This document shows, piece by piece, positions 1 through 8,882 of a DNA stretch of 44,552 nt. Under the pieces are notes generated by a model that worked only from the letters and a program-made list of their open reading frames with translations, did not search any database and was not told the origin of the DNA. Position numbers and translations under genes: made by a program. Position 1 is the first letter of the stretch. Each line of letters opens with the position of its first letter. The stretch comes from Puniceicoccales bacterium (lineage in GTDB: Bacteria; Verrucomicrobiota; Verrucomicrobiia; Opitutales; UBA9783), in NCBI GenBank assembly GCA_031258545.1, contig JAIRMU010000011.1:1-44552 (forward strand), read 5' to 3'.

Positions 1-177
1 GAGGGAGATAAACTGATAAGTGCTCTAAAAGATAAAAAAATATGGGAAGAACAAAAGGCCATACGCAGACGTATTAAGAATCGGTTTTTTACAACTTATG
101 CTGAACCTTCGGGCAAAATTATTGCGGATATCTTGGTAAAAAAACTTGAACGGACAACCGAAGCTGAAGCCTCATGA
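1..177 (+). CDS. C-terminal fragment of a protein, possibly a surface-glycan transferase
   Basis: An open frame runs from the first base to a TGA at 175-177, giving about 58 residues with no start in the window. The fragment is basic and helical, with a stretch RIKNRFFTTYAEPSGKIIAD near its end. That ending resembles the C-termini of CDP-glycerol glycerophosphotransferase-like and related polysaccharide enzymes, but the match is from memory and weak. It lies just upstream of a surface-glycan operon on the same strand, which fits. A new promoter seems to begin at about 241, so it may be a separate transcription unit. Confidence 0.45.
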   Translation, partial: EGDKLISALKDKKIWEEQKAIRRRIKNRFFTTYAEPSGKIIADILVKKLERTTEAEAS

Positions 178-240
178 ATATGTACATCATTATTCCCAAC
201 AAAATAATGTTTATGCTAAAAATTTGCTAAAACTATGATG

Positions 241-270
241 TTGACATAGAATTCATATGCCATTTATATG
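241..270 (+). promoter_or_regulatory. Candidate sigma-70 promoter of the glycan operon
   Basis: A perfect -35 box TTGACA (241-246) is followed after 17 bases by TTATAT (264-269), or after 18 by TATATG. It lies about 20-25 bases upstream of the acyltransferase ATG at 292. All five downstream genes are closely spaced, so this could drive the whole cluster. Confidence 0.5.
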
Positions 271-291
271 TCCTGTTAAGTAAATTATCCT

Positions 292-960
292 ATGGATCCT
301 TTAGTCATTGTGGGTGATGGTGAATACGCGCAAATTGTTTACGAGTATTTTACAGATGATTCCGACTACCAAGTACCCTATTTTTTTGTGGAAAAAGATT
401 ACATAACCAAAGATAAACTACTTAATCTACCCATAATCGCACTTGAGGAAATCGATCACTACTTTAAGCCCAGTGATGGTAAAGTATTTGTAGCCGTCAC
501 AAGTACCCCAATGAATAGAGTAAGAACGCGCATTTACAAAATGCTTAAAGAAAAAGGTTATCATTTTGCAAGTTACGTTAGCAGCAAAAGCTTTGTTTGG
601 AAAAACGCTAAGATCGGAGAAAATAGCTTCATTTTTGAAGACAATACGATACAATACCATGCAGAGGTAGGCAACAACGTTGTTATGTGGAGCGGAAATC
701 ATTTAGGACATAGTTCTGTTATTAAGGATAATTGCTTTATATCGTCACATGTTGTTATTTCCGGTTATTGTACGGTGGAAGAAAATTGTTTTCTAGGGGT
801 AAACGCATCCATTGCGGATCACATAACGATAGCGAAGGATAATTTTATAAGACCCGGTAGCGTTATACTAAAAAATACAGAGGTTGGGAAAATATATCAG
901 GGAAATCCTGCAGAACCTTCCAAGGTGGATGTTTATAGATTTTTTAAATTTAAAGATTAA
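292..960 (+). CDS. PglD/NeuD-type sugar O- or N-acyltransferase
   Basis: A 222-residue protein with the two-part build of PglD/NeuD-type nucleotide-sugar acyltransferases. The N-terminus has a short Rossmann-like substrate-binding half (IVGDGEYAQ, residues 6-14). The C-terminal half, from about residue 95, shows the hexapeptide rhythm of a left-handed beta-helix. The motif GNHLGH (135-140) carries the likely catalytic histidine. Such enzymes acetylate or formylate amino sugars on UDP- or dTDP-carriers. An aminotransferase for a 3-keto sugar lies in the same operon, so this enzyme may acylate the resulting amino sugar; that link is inferred. The next gene follows after 6 bases. Confidence 0.8.
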   Translation: MDPLVIVGDGEYAQIVYEYFTDDSDYQVPYFFVEKDYITKDKLLNLPIIALEEIDHYFKPSDGKVFVAVTSTPMNRVRTRIYKMLKEKGYHFASYVSSKSFVWKNAKIGENSFIFEDNTIQYHAEVGNNVVMWSGNHLGHSSVIKDNCFISSHVVISGYCTVEENCFLGVNASIADHITIAKDNFIRPGSVILKNTEVGKIYQGNPAEPSKVDVYRFFKFKD

Positions 961-966
961 AAGTAT

Positions 967-1878
967 ATGCAATGGAGAAAAAAAGGTGTTATATATTGTC
1001 CAAATGGCGAAGCCGAGTGGATGCAGCATTCATTTTTAAACCCTGTACCTATTTTGATGGGTGAGAAAATTCGGTTGTTTGGAGGCATTAGGGATAAAGA
1101 TGGCATCAGTAGGATAGGATTCATTGAGGTTTCGGCGGAAAATCCGAATAATGTACTATACGTACACAAAGAACCTGTTTTGGATATTGGGGAATCAGGG
1201 ATGTTTGATGATAACGGTGTTGCTCCCACATATATTCTAAAAAAAGGCAATGAGTGGTATATATATTACGCAGGTTATTGTCTATTAAATAAAGTAAGAT
1301 TTTCTGTTTTTACAGGGCTAGCAATCAGTAAGGACAATGGTTTAACATTCGTAAGATATCAAGACTTTCCTATAACCGACAGACGAAGCAATGAGTCGCT
1401 GTTCAGGGTTATACATACCATACACTATGACGAAAATAAATATAAGGTTTGGTATGGAGCCGGTAATTGTTTTATAGAAGGTAAATATAAAACATTACCC
1501 GTATACGATATCAGATACATGGAATCAAAAGATGGAATTAACTTTCCCGATTACGGCACGATAGTTATTCAAATACCAAATGGTTACCATCGTGTGGGGC
1601 GTCCTTGGGTTTATAAAGAAAATGGGATATATAACATGCTTTACGGCTATGGAAGCGAAGAGTACCCTTATAAGCTTGCTTATGCAATCTCTCAAGATGG
1701 CATTCATTGGGATAATCAACCCATCAATATAGACATTTCGGCTCATGATAATAGCTTTGATGGCCAAATGATGGCATATCCATCATTTATTAGAATAAAT
1801 GGCCGTGGATTTTTATTTTACAACGGCAATGGGATGGGGAAAACGGGCGTTGGGTATGCCGAACTTTTAGAAAATTAA
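967..1878 (+). CDS. Five-bladed beta-propeller protein, GH43/GH32-like fold
   Basis: A 303-residue protein without signal peptide, rich in aromatic beta-strand motifs such as WYIYYAGY, YKVWYGAG and GFLFYNGNG. Repeated phrases of the type 'SKDG..F' (AISKDNGLTF, ESKDGINF, SQDGIHW) mark blades of a five-bladed propeller like those of GH43/GH32 glycosidases and of the N-terminal domain of inositolphosphoceramide glucosaminyltransferase. Proteins of this kind recur in O-antigen clusters, where their activity is not established. It may bind or process a glycan precursor in the cytoplasm. Family assignment rests on the repeat pattern; the substrate cannot be told. Confidence 0.6.
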   Translation: MQWRKKGVIYCPNGEAEWMQHSFLNPVPILMGEKIRLFGGIRDKDGISRIGFIEVSAENPNNVLYVHKEPVLDIGESGMFDDNGVAPTYILKKGNEWYIYYAGYCLLNKVRFSVFTGLAISKDNGLTFVRYQDFPITDRRSNESLFRVIHTIHYDENKYKVWYGAGNCFIEGKYKTLPVYDIRYMESKDGINFPDYGTIVIQIPNGYHRVGRPWVYKENGIYNMLYGYGSEEYPYKLAYAISQDGIHWDNQPINIDISAHDNSFDGQMMAYPSFIRINGRGFLFYNGNGMGKTGVGYAELLEN

Positions 1879-1896
1879 AGGAAGAAAATCACAATC

Positions 1897-2657
1897 ATGA
1901 AAAATAATGTTAAATTGCAAACGCGTAGTAGTATTCAACAACAGGAAGCCAGAAAAAAACTAATAGAGTTGTATAAGAACACACCTCTACCCATAGAACA
2001 ATTGATGGTCAATTTACCTCTTTATATACGGAGTTCGGCACTTGCAAAACTGTTATATATTAATGAATTGTATAAATTAATTATAAAAGTGCCAGGTATT
2101 ATTATGGAATTTGGTACATGGTGGGGATGCAATATGGTTTTGTTTGAAAATTTAAGAAACGTATACGAACCTTACAATTGGGCAAGAAAAGTTGTTGGAT
2201 TTGATACTTTTGAAGGATATTCATGCCCTACAGAACAAGATGGGGGGGGGGGGGGGAATTAGCCTTTACAAATAACTACTCCGTAAGTAAGAATTATGCG
2301 GAACATTTGTCCGCATTATTGGATTATATGCAGGAAGAAAACGTTTTGCCACACATAAAAAAGTATGAGCTTGTCAAAGGTGATGCAACAAAAACTATTC
2401 ATACTTATTTGGATAAAAATCCTCAGACTATTATTGCCTTGGCTTATTTTGACATGCAATTGTATGCTCCAACAAAAGCTTGTCTAAAGGCTATTCGCCC
2501 TTATTTAACAAAAGGTTCCGTTATCGCCATGGATGAGTTAAATCATTTTGAATTTCCAGGCGAAACGATTGCTTACAAAGAAGTTTTTGAATTAGACAAA
2601 TACAAGATAATACGTTCAAAATATCTACCCGATAGAAGTTATGTTATAATTGAATAA
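1897..2657 (+). CDS. TylF-like SAM methyltransferase split at a poly-G tract (frame OFF here)
   Basis: Two reading frames together make one methyltransferase. The first (1897-2262) holds the SAM-binding motif MEFGTWWGCN and the family phrase GFDTFEGY, then enters 15 consecutive G bases (2242-2256) and stops at TAG 2260-2262. The second frame continues with ELAFTNNYSVSKNYAEHL, the DMQLYAPT strand and a normal C-terminus ending at 2657. A tract of 13 or 16 G would join them into a protein of about 252-253 residues, the usual size for TylF/macrocin-type sugar O-methyltransferases. It sits mid-operon among sugar genes. Either the gene is phase variable and OFF in this sequence, or the homopolymer length is a sequencing error. 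Confidence 0.75.
2242..2256 (+). repeat. Homopolymeric run of 15 G inside the methyltransferase gene
   Basis: Fifteen consecutive G bases, by far the longest G run I see in the window. It begins exactly at a codon boundary of the upstream frame, encoding glycines. Lengths of 1 modulo 3 (13 or 16) restore the full gene. Poly-G tracts of this sort are classic slipped-strand mispairing sites in surface-structure genes of, for example, Campylobacter. Confidence 0.9.
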
Positions 2658-2697
2658 CAATATTTGTCAAATGGGAGATTTTTAAAACAAGAGAGTT

Positions 2698-3636
2698 ATG
2701 ATAAATGCTTTGTTGTACAAACCTGAATGCAAAGAAATTTGGAATGCATTCATTCAGGATGCCAAAAATGGTATTTTTATGTTTTATAGAAACTATATGG
2801 AATACCATTCCAATAAATTTCAAGATTACTCTCTTTTGTTTTACGAAAATGAAAAATTAATTGCAGTTCTCCCCGCAAGTTTAAAGGATGATGTTATTGT
2901 TTCCCACGGTGGTTTAACGTTTGGAGGTATTGTTGCTGATTCAAGAATGACAACAAAAAAAATGTTAGAAATTTTTCAGGCATTGAAAGGCTTGCTTAAA
3001 AACAATGGACTAAAGAAAATAATTTATAAAGCATTACCTTATATTTATCACAAGATTCCGTCTGAAGAAGACAGATACGTCATTTTTTTAAACAAGGGAA
3101 GACTCATAAAACAAGAACCCTGTTCTCTTGTATTGCTTGATAACAAATTAAAATTTTGTGAAGGCAAAAGGCGTGGTATTTCAAAAGCTAAAAAGGTTGA
3201 TTTGAAAGTTTTAGAAAGTAAGGATTATGATCAATTTTTTAAACTTGCAAAAGCAAGGCTTAACGAAAGGTATGCCGTTGATCCGGTTCATACGGCATTT
3301 GAAATGAATTGTTTGGCCAGTAGTTTCCCGGAAAATATTAAATTATATTCTGTTATAAACAAATCACTCGAGATGGTTGCGGGCACTATCTTATATCTCA
3401 ATAATAAGGCAGCTCATGCTCAATACATTGCATCCAATGAAGAAGGACGAGAAAACGGGGCAATCGATTATTTAATGGACTACTTAATTAATGATCTCTA
3501 CAAAGACTACAAATATTTTGATTTTGGTATTTCAACCGAAGAAGGTGGACACTATTTGAACGAAGGTCTTATTGCCCAAAAAGAAATGCTGGGTGGACGG
3601 ACAATTTGTTTTTCAACTTACGAGATTGATGTGTAA
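2698..3636 (+). CDS. FemAB/GNAT-like acyltransferase of the surface-glycan cluster
   Basis: A 312-residue soluble protein with the double-GNAT layout of FemAB-like proteins. The first half includes a substrate-pocket phrase [10 protein letters not shown] (about 78-87) and [18 protein letters not shown]. The second half has the acetyltransferase core with [20 protein letters not shown] and the closing phrase [11 protein letters not shown]. Relatives are common beside QdtB/FdtB aminotransferases in O-antigen clusters, where they probably attach an acyl or aminoacyl group to an amino sugar. The acceptor here is unknown. The next gene starts one base after its stop, which suggests translational coupling. 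Confidence 0.65.
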   Translation: MINALLYKPECKEIWNAFIQDAKNGIFMFYRNYMEYHSNKFQDYSLLFYENEKLIAVLPASLKDDVIVSHGGLTFGGIVADSRMTTKKMLEIFQALKGLLKNNGLKKIIYKALPYIYHKIPSEEDRYVIFLNKGRLIKQEPCSLVLLDNKLKFCEGKRRGISKAKKVDLKVLESKDYDQFFKLAKARLNERYAVDPVHTAFEMNCLASSFPENIKLYSVINKSLEMVAGTILYLNNKAAHAQYIASNEEGRENGAIDYLMDYLINDLYKDYKYFDFGISTEEGGHYLNEGLIAQKEMLGGRTICFSTYEIDV

Positions 3637-3637
3637 A

Positions 3638-4726
3638 ATGATCCCTTTTTTAGATTTAAAGAAGATAAATGAGCAACATAGAAAAAAAATAGATTTGGCT
3701 ATCGAAAAGGTATTGGAAAGCGGCCAGTACTTGCTTGGTAAATCACTTGAAAAGTTTGAACAAGAATTTGCGGTATATTGCGGGACAAAATATGCAGTGG
3801 GGGCTGCAAATGGATTAGATGCGCTGGATCTTATCATTAAAGCCTATGAATTTAGCAAAGACGACGAAATAATTGTTCCGGCAAATACTTACATTGCCTC
3901 TATTTTAGCGATATCGAAAAATGATTGTAGACCTATTTTGGTGGAACCTGACATTAACAATTATCTTTTGGATCCGGATCTGATTGAAGAAAAAATCACA
4001 AAAAAGACGAAAGCAATTATGGTTGTTCATTTGTATGGACGTGTTACCGAAATGAGAAAAATTTTGGATCTGGCTAAAAAATACAAATTGAAAGTTATTG
4101 AAGATGCTGCTCAAGCACATGGAGCAACGTACAATGACAAAAAAGTGGGTAATCTAGGGGATGTTTCGGGCTTTAGTTTTTACCCTAGCAAAAACTTAGG
4201 TTGTCTAGGAGACGGTGGAGCCATTACAACCAACGACGAAGGCTTAGCTGATAAAATGAGAGCATTAAGAAATTATGGTTCTCATATAAAATATCATAAT
4301 GTTTACAAAGGTATCAATTCACGATTAGACGAAATACAAGCCGCCATTTTAAGCGTAAAATTACCCCATTTGGACGATGAAAATGAAAAAAGAATGGCAA
4401 TAGCAAACTATTATCTAAACAACATCACAAACAAGAAGATTGTACTTCCTTCTGCCCCACCTCAAAAAAAATCACACGTGTGGCACGTTTTTGTTATAAG
4501 AACTAAGGAAAGAGAAAATTTACAGCAATATCTGGCCGAAAATAACATACAAACCTCAATACATTACCCAATTCCACCTCACAAGCAAAAGGCTTACCAA
4601 GAATGGAACCATCTTTCTTTACCCATAACAGAAAAAATACACCAAGAAGTTTTAAGTTTACCCATGAGTCCCGTTTTATCTTTAAAAGAGGCAGAAAAAA
4701 TTGTTCACGTAATTAACAAATGGTAA
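3638..4726 (+). CDS. DegT/DnrJ/EryC1 family 3-keto-sugar aminotransferase (QdtB/FdtB-like)
   Basis: A 362-residue PLP enzyme. The ATG at 3638 is chosen because the family start [15 protein letters not shown] lies there, right after the previous stop. The frame is open further upstream, but that part overlaps the preceding gene. Visible features are NGLDALDLI (PLP phosphate region), VVHLYG, the Asp of [10 protein letters not shown] (D156) and the Schiff-base lysine in FYPSKNLG (K185). It probably transaminates a dTDP-3-keto-6-deoxyhexose to a 3-amino sugar, as in Qui3N or Fuc3N synthesis. The ketoisomerase that usually accompanies it (FdtA/QdtA) is not in the window and may lie upstream. Confidence 0.85.
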   Translation: MIPFLDLKKINEQHRKKIDLAIEKVLESGQYLLGKSLEKFEQEFAVYCGTKYAVGAANGLDALDLIIKAYEFSKDDEIIVPANTYIASILAISKNDCRPILVEPDINNYLLDPDLIEEKITKKTKAIMVVHLYGRVTEMRKILDLAKKYKLKVIEDAAQAHGATYNDKKVGNLGDVSGFSFYPSKNLGCLGDGGAITTNDEGLADKMRALRNYGSHIKYHNVYKGINSRLDEIQAAILSVKLPHLDDENEKRMAIANYYLNNITNKKIVLPSAPPQKKSHVWHVFVIRTKERENLQQYLAENNIQTSIHYPIPPHKQKAYQEWNHLSLPITEKIHQEVLSLPMSPVLSLKEAEKIVHVINKW

Positions 4727-4939
4727 AATGAATATCCCCAGAAGTTTTTTGTAAGATGGCAAAGAAACCCAGGGATGGTTACTTATGTATTTATTTGCTT
4801 TTATCAATTCTGTCCATACGAATAGCATGGGCAGAGTTGTTCACAAGTATTTTTTGTACACTTCAAAAATGCAAGGCTTTGTCTTGTTTCAAAAAAATCG
4901 GATACAAAAGTACTATCTTTAAACGTGATTACACAAAAT

Positions 4940-6436
4940 TTACTCGACATGCACTATTTGCTCGGCTTGCCGTTGAAAATCGGCCAAATCTTTTTCGGTA
5001 CAACGCCATGTCCAGTTTCTATTGCCCACAGTCCCCGGTGTATTGATGCGCGCCTGCGATCCTTTGTTTAGCCAATCTTGCAAAGGTATCATTACCCACT
5101 TCGCCGTTGCCTTTTGATGGGCCAAACGAATAAGATCCCAGACCACCGTCTTTGAAGTCGATGCAATTGTGTACTGCTTTAGCAATTGCAAACAGGTTTG
5201 CCGAACTTGTTTGGGAGCTTTACTGAACCAACCACGCGTGGTATCGTTGTCGTGGGTACCGGTGTAGACGACCGTATTCTTGGTCCACTTATGAGGTAAA
5301 TAGGGATTATTGTCCCCATCAAACGCAAACTGCAAGACGGCCATTCCGGGTAAATTTAAGGTACCTTGAAAGGCACGTACCTGCTCATTCAAATCCCCTA
5401 AATCTTCCAATACGAAAGGCATTTTGGGGAACTTTTTCTTCAATGGGTCAAAAAAGGCATGTTGAGGCCCCTGCATCCATTGCCCATGGCGCGCATCCAT
5501 CGCACCGTAAGGGATAGCCCAATAGTTATAAAATCCGCGAAAATGATCCAAACGAACAAAATCAAACCATGCCAAATTTTTCTTAATTCTTTCTACCCAC
5601 CAACGATGGTTACTTTTTTCCAAAAAAATCCAATCGTATAGAGGGTTTCCCCACAACTGTCCCGTCGAAGAAAAATAATCAGGCGGGACACCGGCAACGT
5701 ATTGCGGACGGTCCGATGTATGGTTCCACTGAAATAGTTTTCGATTTTCCCAAACAATCACGCTGTCCTCTCCAACGTAAATTGGAATATCACCCACAAT
5801 GCGTACACCCTTCTGTCGAGCATAACGCTTTACATTGGCCCACTGTTCGGCCAAAATCCATTGCACAAACGCAAAAAAGTCTATGACCGAAGCATGAGAT
5901 TTTTTATAATTTTGTACTTCTTTATTCTCGTAAGCACGCAATTCTTTTGGCCAAAGCCACCAAGGAGATCCTCCAAACCGATCCTTGAGCGCGCAAAAAG
6001 TGGCATACGAATCCAACCAAACACGTTCGCGCCTTTTGAATTCCTCAAATCGGCCAAACTCATTCTGAGTTTTTAAAAATCGATCGTACGCCTGGTACAA
6101 AAGGGGAATCAAACGTGCTTTAACATGCCGATATTGAACCCGGGTATTCGAAAGCGACTGAAAAATGTCAAAAGCGTTTTTAGGTATCCATCCCTTTGAG
6201 ATTAAATCCGAAACATCGACAAAATAGGGATTGAGGGCAAATTCTGACAAAGGTTGGTAAGGAGAGCTTCCGTATCCCGTAGGGCCCAATGGACAGACCT
6301 GCCAATGGGTGATACCCACCGCAGCCAAGATGTCAATCCACTCGTAAACCGTAGAGCCAAAACAACCTATACCTTGCTGACTCGGCAAGGCAAACACAGG
6401 CAATAAAACACCCAAAGTATTATTTTTTCCACCCAT
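4940..6436 (-). CDS. malQ: 4-alpha-glucanotransferase (amylomaltase), GH77
   Basis: A 498-residue protein of normal length for bacterial MalQ. It disproportionates alpha-1,4-glucans in the cytoplasm during maltodextrin or glycogen turnover. The GH77 hallmarks are in order: the opening GVLLPVFALPSQQGIGCFG, YQPLSEFALNP, the nucleophile Asp in FVRLDHFRG (D297), the acid/base Glu in VLEDLGDL (E344) and the third carboxylate in TGTHDNDT (D396). It faces the glycan operon tail to tail across about 210 bases. No glycogen genes adjoin it. The assignment is secure. Confidence 0.96.
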   Translation of the reverse strand: MGGKNNTLGVLLPVFALPSQQGIGCFGSTVYEWIDILAAVGITHWQVCPLGPTGYGSSPYQPLSEFALNPYFVDVSDLISKGWIPKNAFDIFQSLSNTRVQYRHVKARLIPLLYQAYDRFLKTQNEFGRFEEFKRRERVWLDSYATFCALKDRFGGSPWWLWPKELRAYENKEVQNYKKSHASVIDFFAFVQWILAEQWANVKRYARQKGVRIVGDIPIYVGEDSVIVWENRKLFQWNHTSDRPQYVAGVPPDYFSSTGQLWGNPLYDWIFLEKSNHRWWVERIKKNLAWFDFVRLDHFRGFYNYWAIPYGAMDARHGQWMQGPQHAFFDPLKKKFPKMPFVLEDLGDLNEQVRAFQGTLNLPGMAVLQFAFDGDNNPYLPHKWTKNTVVYTGTHDNDTTRGWFSKAPKQVRQTCLQLLKQYTIASTSKTVVWDLIRLAHQKATAKWVMIPLQDWLNKGSQARINTPGTVGNRNWTWRCTEKDLADFQRQAEQIVHVE

Positions 6437-6844
6437 GACACAATTTTAAAAAAAGTGCTTGCCCATGGCCAGCAAAATCGGATTTTATCAAGACAATCTC
6501 TTAATACCTCCGGCCATAACATAATAAATCCATTTGTAAATCTTCCAAAGCCACATTGTAATGAGAATGTCCACCGTGTTTTCAATTACCCAGGTCCAAA
6601 CAAATTGTGGCCCATGGCATAAAAATTTTTAATCCCGTAGCCATTTAATTTTTTAGAATTTACCCATAAATCTCTGCGCAATAAAAGGCCATTTCGTGCT
6701 TTTCCGGCAAATCTAATTCTTCCATTTAAGAAATGTTTTTTGGCATTTTTATGCCCAACTTAAGTAATCGAATGATACGAACACAATTGGCAAAAAAGCG
6801 CTTGACCTACCACGCTAAAAAATTCATTTGTATAGATGGTCCTT
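6437..6844. other. Intergenic spacer between malQ and tRNA-Gly
   Basis: About 400 bases without a convincing gene. It should contain the malQ promoter (leftward) and the tRNA promoter. GGCAT and ATGCC form a small perfect hairpin around 6747-6760, but it is not followed by a T run on either strand. A possible -10 box TATAGA (6831-6836) lies just ahead of the tRNA; its best -35 match, TTGACC at 6802, is spaced too far for a standard promoter. Confidence 0.5.
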
Positions 6845-6918
6845 GCGGATGTAGTTTAGTGGTAAAACTCCAGCCTTCCAAGCTGGATTCGTCGGTTCAA
6901 TTCCGTCCATCCGCACCA
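6845..6918 (+). tRNA. tRNA-Gly (anticodon TCC)
   Basis: A full cloverleaf. The 7-bp acceptor stem GCGGATG/CATCCGC pairs 6845-6851 with 6908-6914. The anticodon stem CCAGC/GCTGG (6870-6874/6882-6886) encloses loop CTTCCAA with anticodon TCC at 6877-6879. The T loop reads GGTTCAATTCC. The discriminator base is A (6915) and CCA (6916-6918) is encoded in the DNA. It reads GGA (and by wobble GGG) glycine codons. Confidence 0.97.
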
Positions 6919-7442
6919 AATAATTTTATTCCATCAATCCGATAACTTGGGGTTAAGATCAGAGCAATCCAAAAGAGAATTAAGTTGGAGGTTCTGCAGC
7001 GAATACCCGGCAGCTGGACTGTTTTTGAATCCATTTATACATAAGAACTGTTTTATGTCATCGTGTTTTGTAAAACCAACAAGGATCGTATCTAAATATG
7101 GAACCGTGTGGAAATATTTTCCTACGGAGGTCATTTTTACCTACTTTTTATTACGAATAACTTGTGAATAAACTTCTTAAATGTTGAGAATATTTGTAAA
7201 AAACTAAATTTTATGAACAAAAACTCGCATATTTTTGCAGGTTACCAAAAAATTATTCACAATTCTGAAAAAGACGAAAAGATTGGTAGCGTGCTGAATA
7301 ACAAGAATCGTGCCAAGTTATCCACATGGATAAAGATAAGAATACTTTATTTACAAATAGATATCTTCTTTATTATTTCACTTAAAATCTTGCCTTTTGG
7401 ATTAGTCCTTGACTGTGTTTATTCTAGAAAATAAAATAGGGT
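6919..7442. other. AT-rich spacer with three DnaA-box-like sites
   Basis: About 520 bases without a convincing gene. Three nonamers fit the relaxed DnaA-box consensus TTWTNCACA: 7163-7171 on the minus strand (TTATTCACA), 7253-7261 on the plus strand (TTATTCACA) and 7318-7326 on the plus strand (perfect TTATCCACA). Between them lies a very AT-rich stretch (about 7150-7250). The last box overlaps an inverted repeat, TTATCC-acat-GGATAA. It may be a DnaA-regulated promoter region or a replication origin candidate; a single TTATCCACA also occurs by chance inside the secretin gene. Confidence 0.45.
7409..7437 (+). promoter_or_regulatory. Candidate sigma-70 promoter of the mla operon
   Basis: TTGACT (7409-7414), a spacer of exactly 17 bases, and TAAAAT (7432-7437). 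Transcription would begin near 7443-7445, which coincides with the GTG start of the first gene, so the message would be almost leaderless. Confidence 0.45.
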
Positions 7443-8882
7443 GTGTTGTTGAGAAAAATTCTTTTGATTGCTTGTGTAGTTTTCCTAAACCAATCCGAAA
7501 GTTTTGGGAGTTCAAGGGTTTCTTCTCGTTCTAAAAGTAAACGGATAACAGCGCATTCTACTTCGTGCCAGCCTCAACAACCCGAGTCTTACAATCGTGT
7601 TGAAACCCAAGACACCTTTTTCCGACCCTTTCTTTGGCAGCACAGTCGTCAAAACCAGAGGGAGGATTATTTTTTGTATCCGATAGGCAGGGAATCTCAT
7701 CGAGAAAAGGAATTCCAGTGGTTTACATTTCTCGGGTTGTGGCACTACAGTCGGCAAGTTGAACCCCAGAAAATGTATACGTGTACGTTTGTTCCATTTT
7801 ACTTTGCTAGAAAAGGAATGGGGGAGAAAGATGACTACGAAGCTATCTTCCCACTCGGCGGCCGCGTTAAAAATTTTTTGGGACGTGATTCTATGGAATG
7901 GTTTCTGTGGCCTTTGTGGGTAAAAACAACCCGTAACGGTCGCATCCAATACTGGTACCCTTGGCCTTTCATCAACAAACGTTGCGGTTCATCGGGGGAA
8001 GGTTTTGCATTTTGGCCTTTGGGAGGACACTTTCGCCAGCAGAATTGTTACGAGGAACGTTATTGCTTGTGGCCCCTTATCTACGAACGTACTTACGAAC
8101 GGCCTGATCGAGTTATTCAAAAAGGTTTTTTACCCTTTTTTACCTACGAAAAGACTGCGCGCATGGAGGATTTATCCATCATTTGGCCCTTGTGGGGACA
8201 CCGTTGGGAAACAAATCCTCACTACGAAGAAAGACGTATTTTGTGGCCTTTGTGGGTGCAGGGTAATGGAGAGCAGAAATACATCAGCCGGTGGGCACCT
8301 TTTCATACGTATTCCGAAAACAAGGTGCACCACACCTCTAAAGAATGGTTTGCATGGCCCTTCATAAAACAAATGGATTGGAGTGAAAAAGGCTTGAAAA
8401 TCCACCAAGAGCAGTGCATGTATTTTTTATTCTGGCAGCAGACGCAAACAAATGCAGATAAAAATTTTTTGGCACTTAAAGCACATTTTTGGCCGGTGTA
8501 CAGTTATTGGGATAATGGGCAAGGGCACCGTCAAATGCAGATGCTAAGTTTATTTGAAGTTTTCTTTCCCAACAATGTAGCCGTACAACGTATTTATAAC
8601 CCCATATTCGCCTTGTATCGTTTCGAAGAGCAAGGTTGTAACCGCCGACAAAGCTTGCTATTTCGGTTAATTCAAGAAGAAAAGACCCCTTCTTTGAAAC
8701 GTTTCCAAATATGTTTTATATTGGACTATTTGAATACGGAAAATGATAAAAAATTTTCTTTATTTAAAGGTCTACTGGGGTATCATAAAAGCGGAAATCA
8801 AAAAACGGTGTCATTTCTATGGAAGCAATTTAAATCCACCGATCACCGGAAAAGGAGAATTTTACATCCGAAAGCCTTATGA
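7443..8882 (+). CDS. Exported protein with repeated Trp-Pro-Leu strands, first gene of the mla operon
   Basis: A 479-residue protein of no family I can name. It starts at GTG 7443 (TTG codons at 7446 and 7449 are alternatives) with a signal peptide, residues 1-22 (KILLIACVVFLNQSESFGSS). The mature part repeats a short strand ending in an aromatic-Trp-Pro-hydrophobic motif: FLYPIG, IFPLGG, FLWPLW, YPWPF, AFWPLGG, CLWPLI, IIWPLW, ILWPLW, FAWPF, HFWPV, roughly one per 25-45 residues. This suggests a beta-barrel or beta-helical cell-envelope protein. Its stop overlaps the mlaE start (ATGA), so it is co-translated with the lipid transporter and may be its outer-membrane or periplasmic partner; that role is inferred. 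Confidence 0.65.
   Translation: MLLRKILLIACVVFLNQSESFGSSRVSSRSKSKRITAHSTSCQPQQPESYNRVETQDTFFRPFLWQHSRQNQREDYFLYPIGRESHREKEFQWFTFLGLWHYSRQVEPQKMYTCTFVPFYFARKGMGEKDDYEAIFPLGGRVKNFLGRDSMEWFLWPLWVKTTRNGRIQYWYPWPFINKRCGSSGEGFAFWPLGGHFRQQNCYEERYCLWPLIYERTYERPDRVIQKGFLPFFTYEKTARMEDLSIIWPLWGHRWETNPHYEERRILWPLWVQGNGEQKYISRWAPFHTYSENKVHHTSKEWFAWPFIKQMDWSEKGLKIHQEQCMYFLFWQQTQTNADKNFLALKAHFWPVYSYWDNGQGHRQMQMLSLFEVFFPNNVAVQRIYNPIFALYRFEEQGCNRRQSLLFRLIQEEKTPSLKRFQICFILDYLNTENDKKFSLFKGLLGYHKSGNQKTVSFLWKQFKSTDHRKRRILHPKAL

Noticed and set aside
4756-5046. A 96-codon plus-strand frame after the aminotransferase gene
   Set aside because: Its second half lies over the 3' end of malQ on the other strand, it has no domain, and its hydrophobic start looks like AT-rich chance sequence.
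7213-7434. A 73-codon frame in the AT-rich spacer
   Set aside because: It has low-complexity composition, contains the DnaA-box-like sites, and has no recognisable motif or convincing ribosome binding site.
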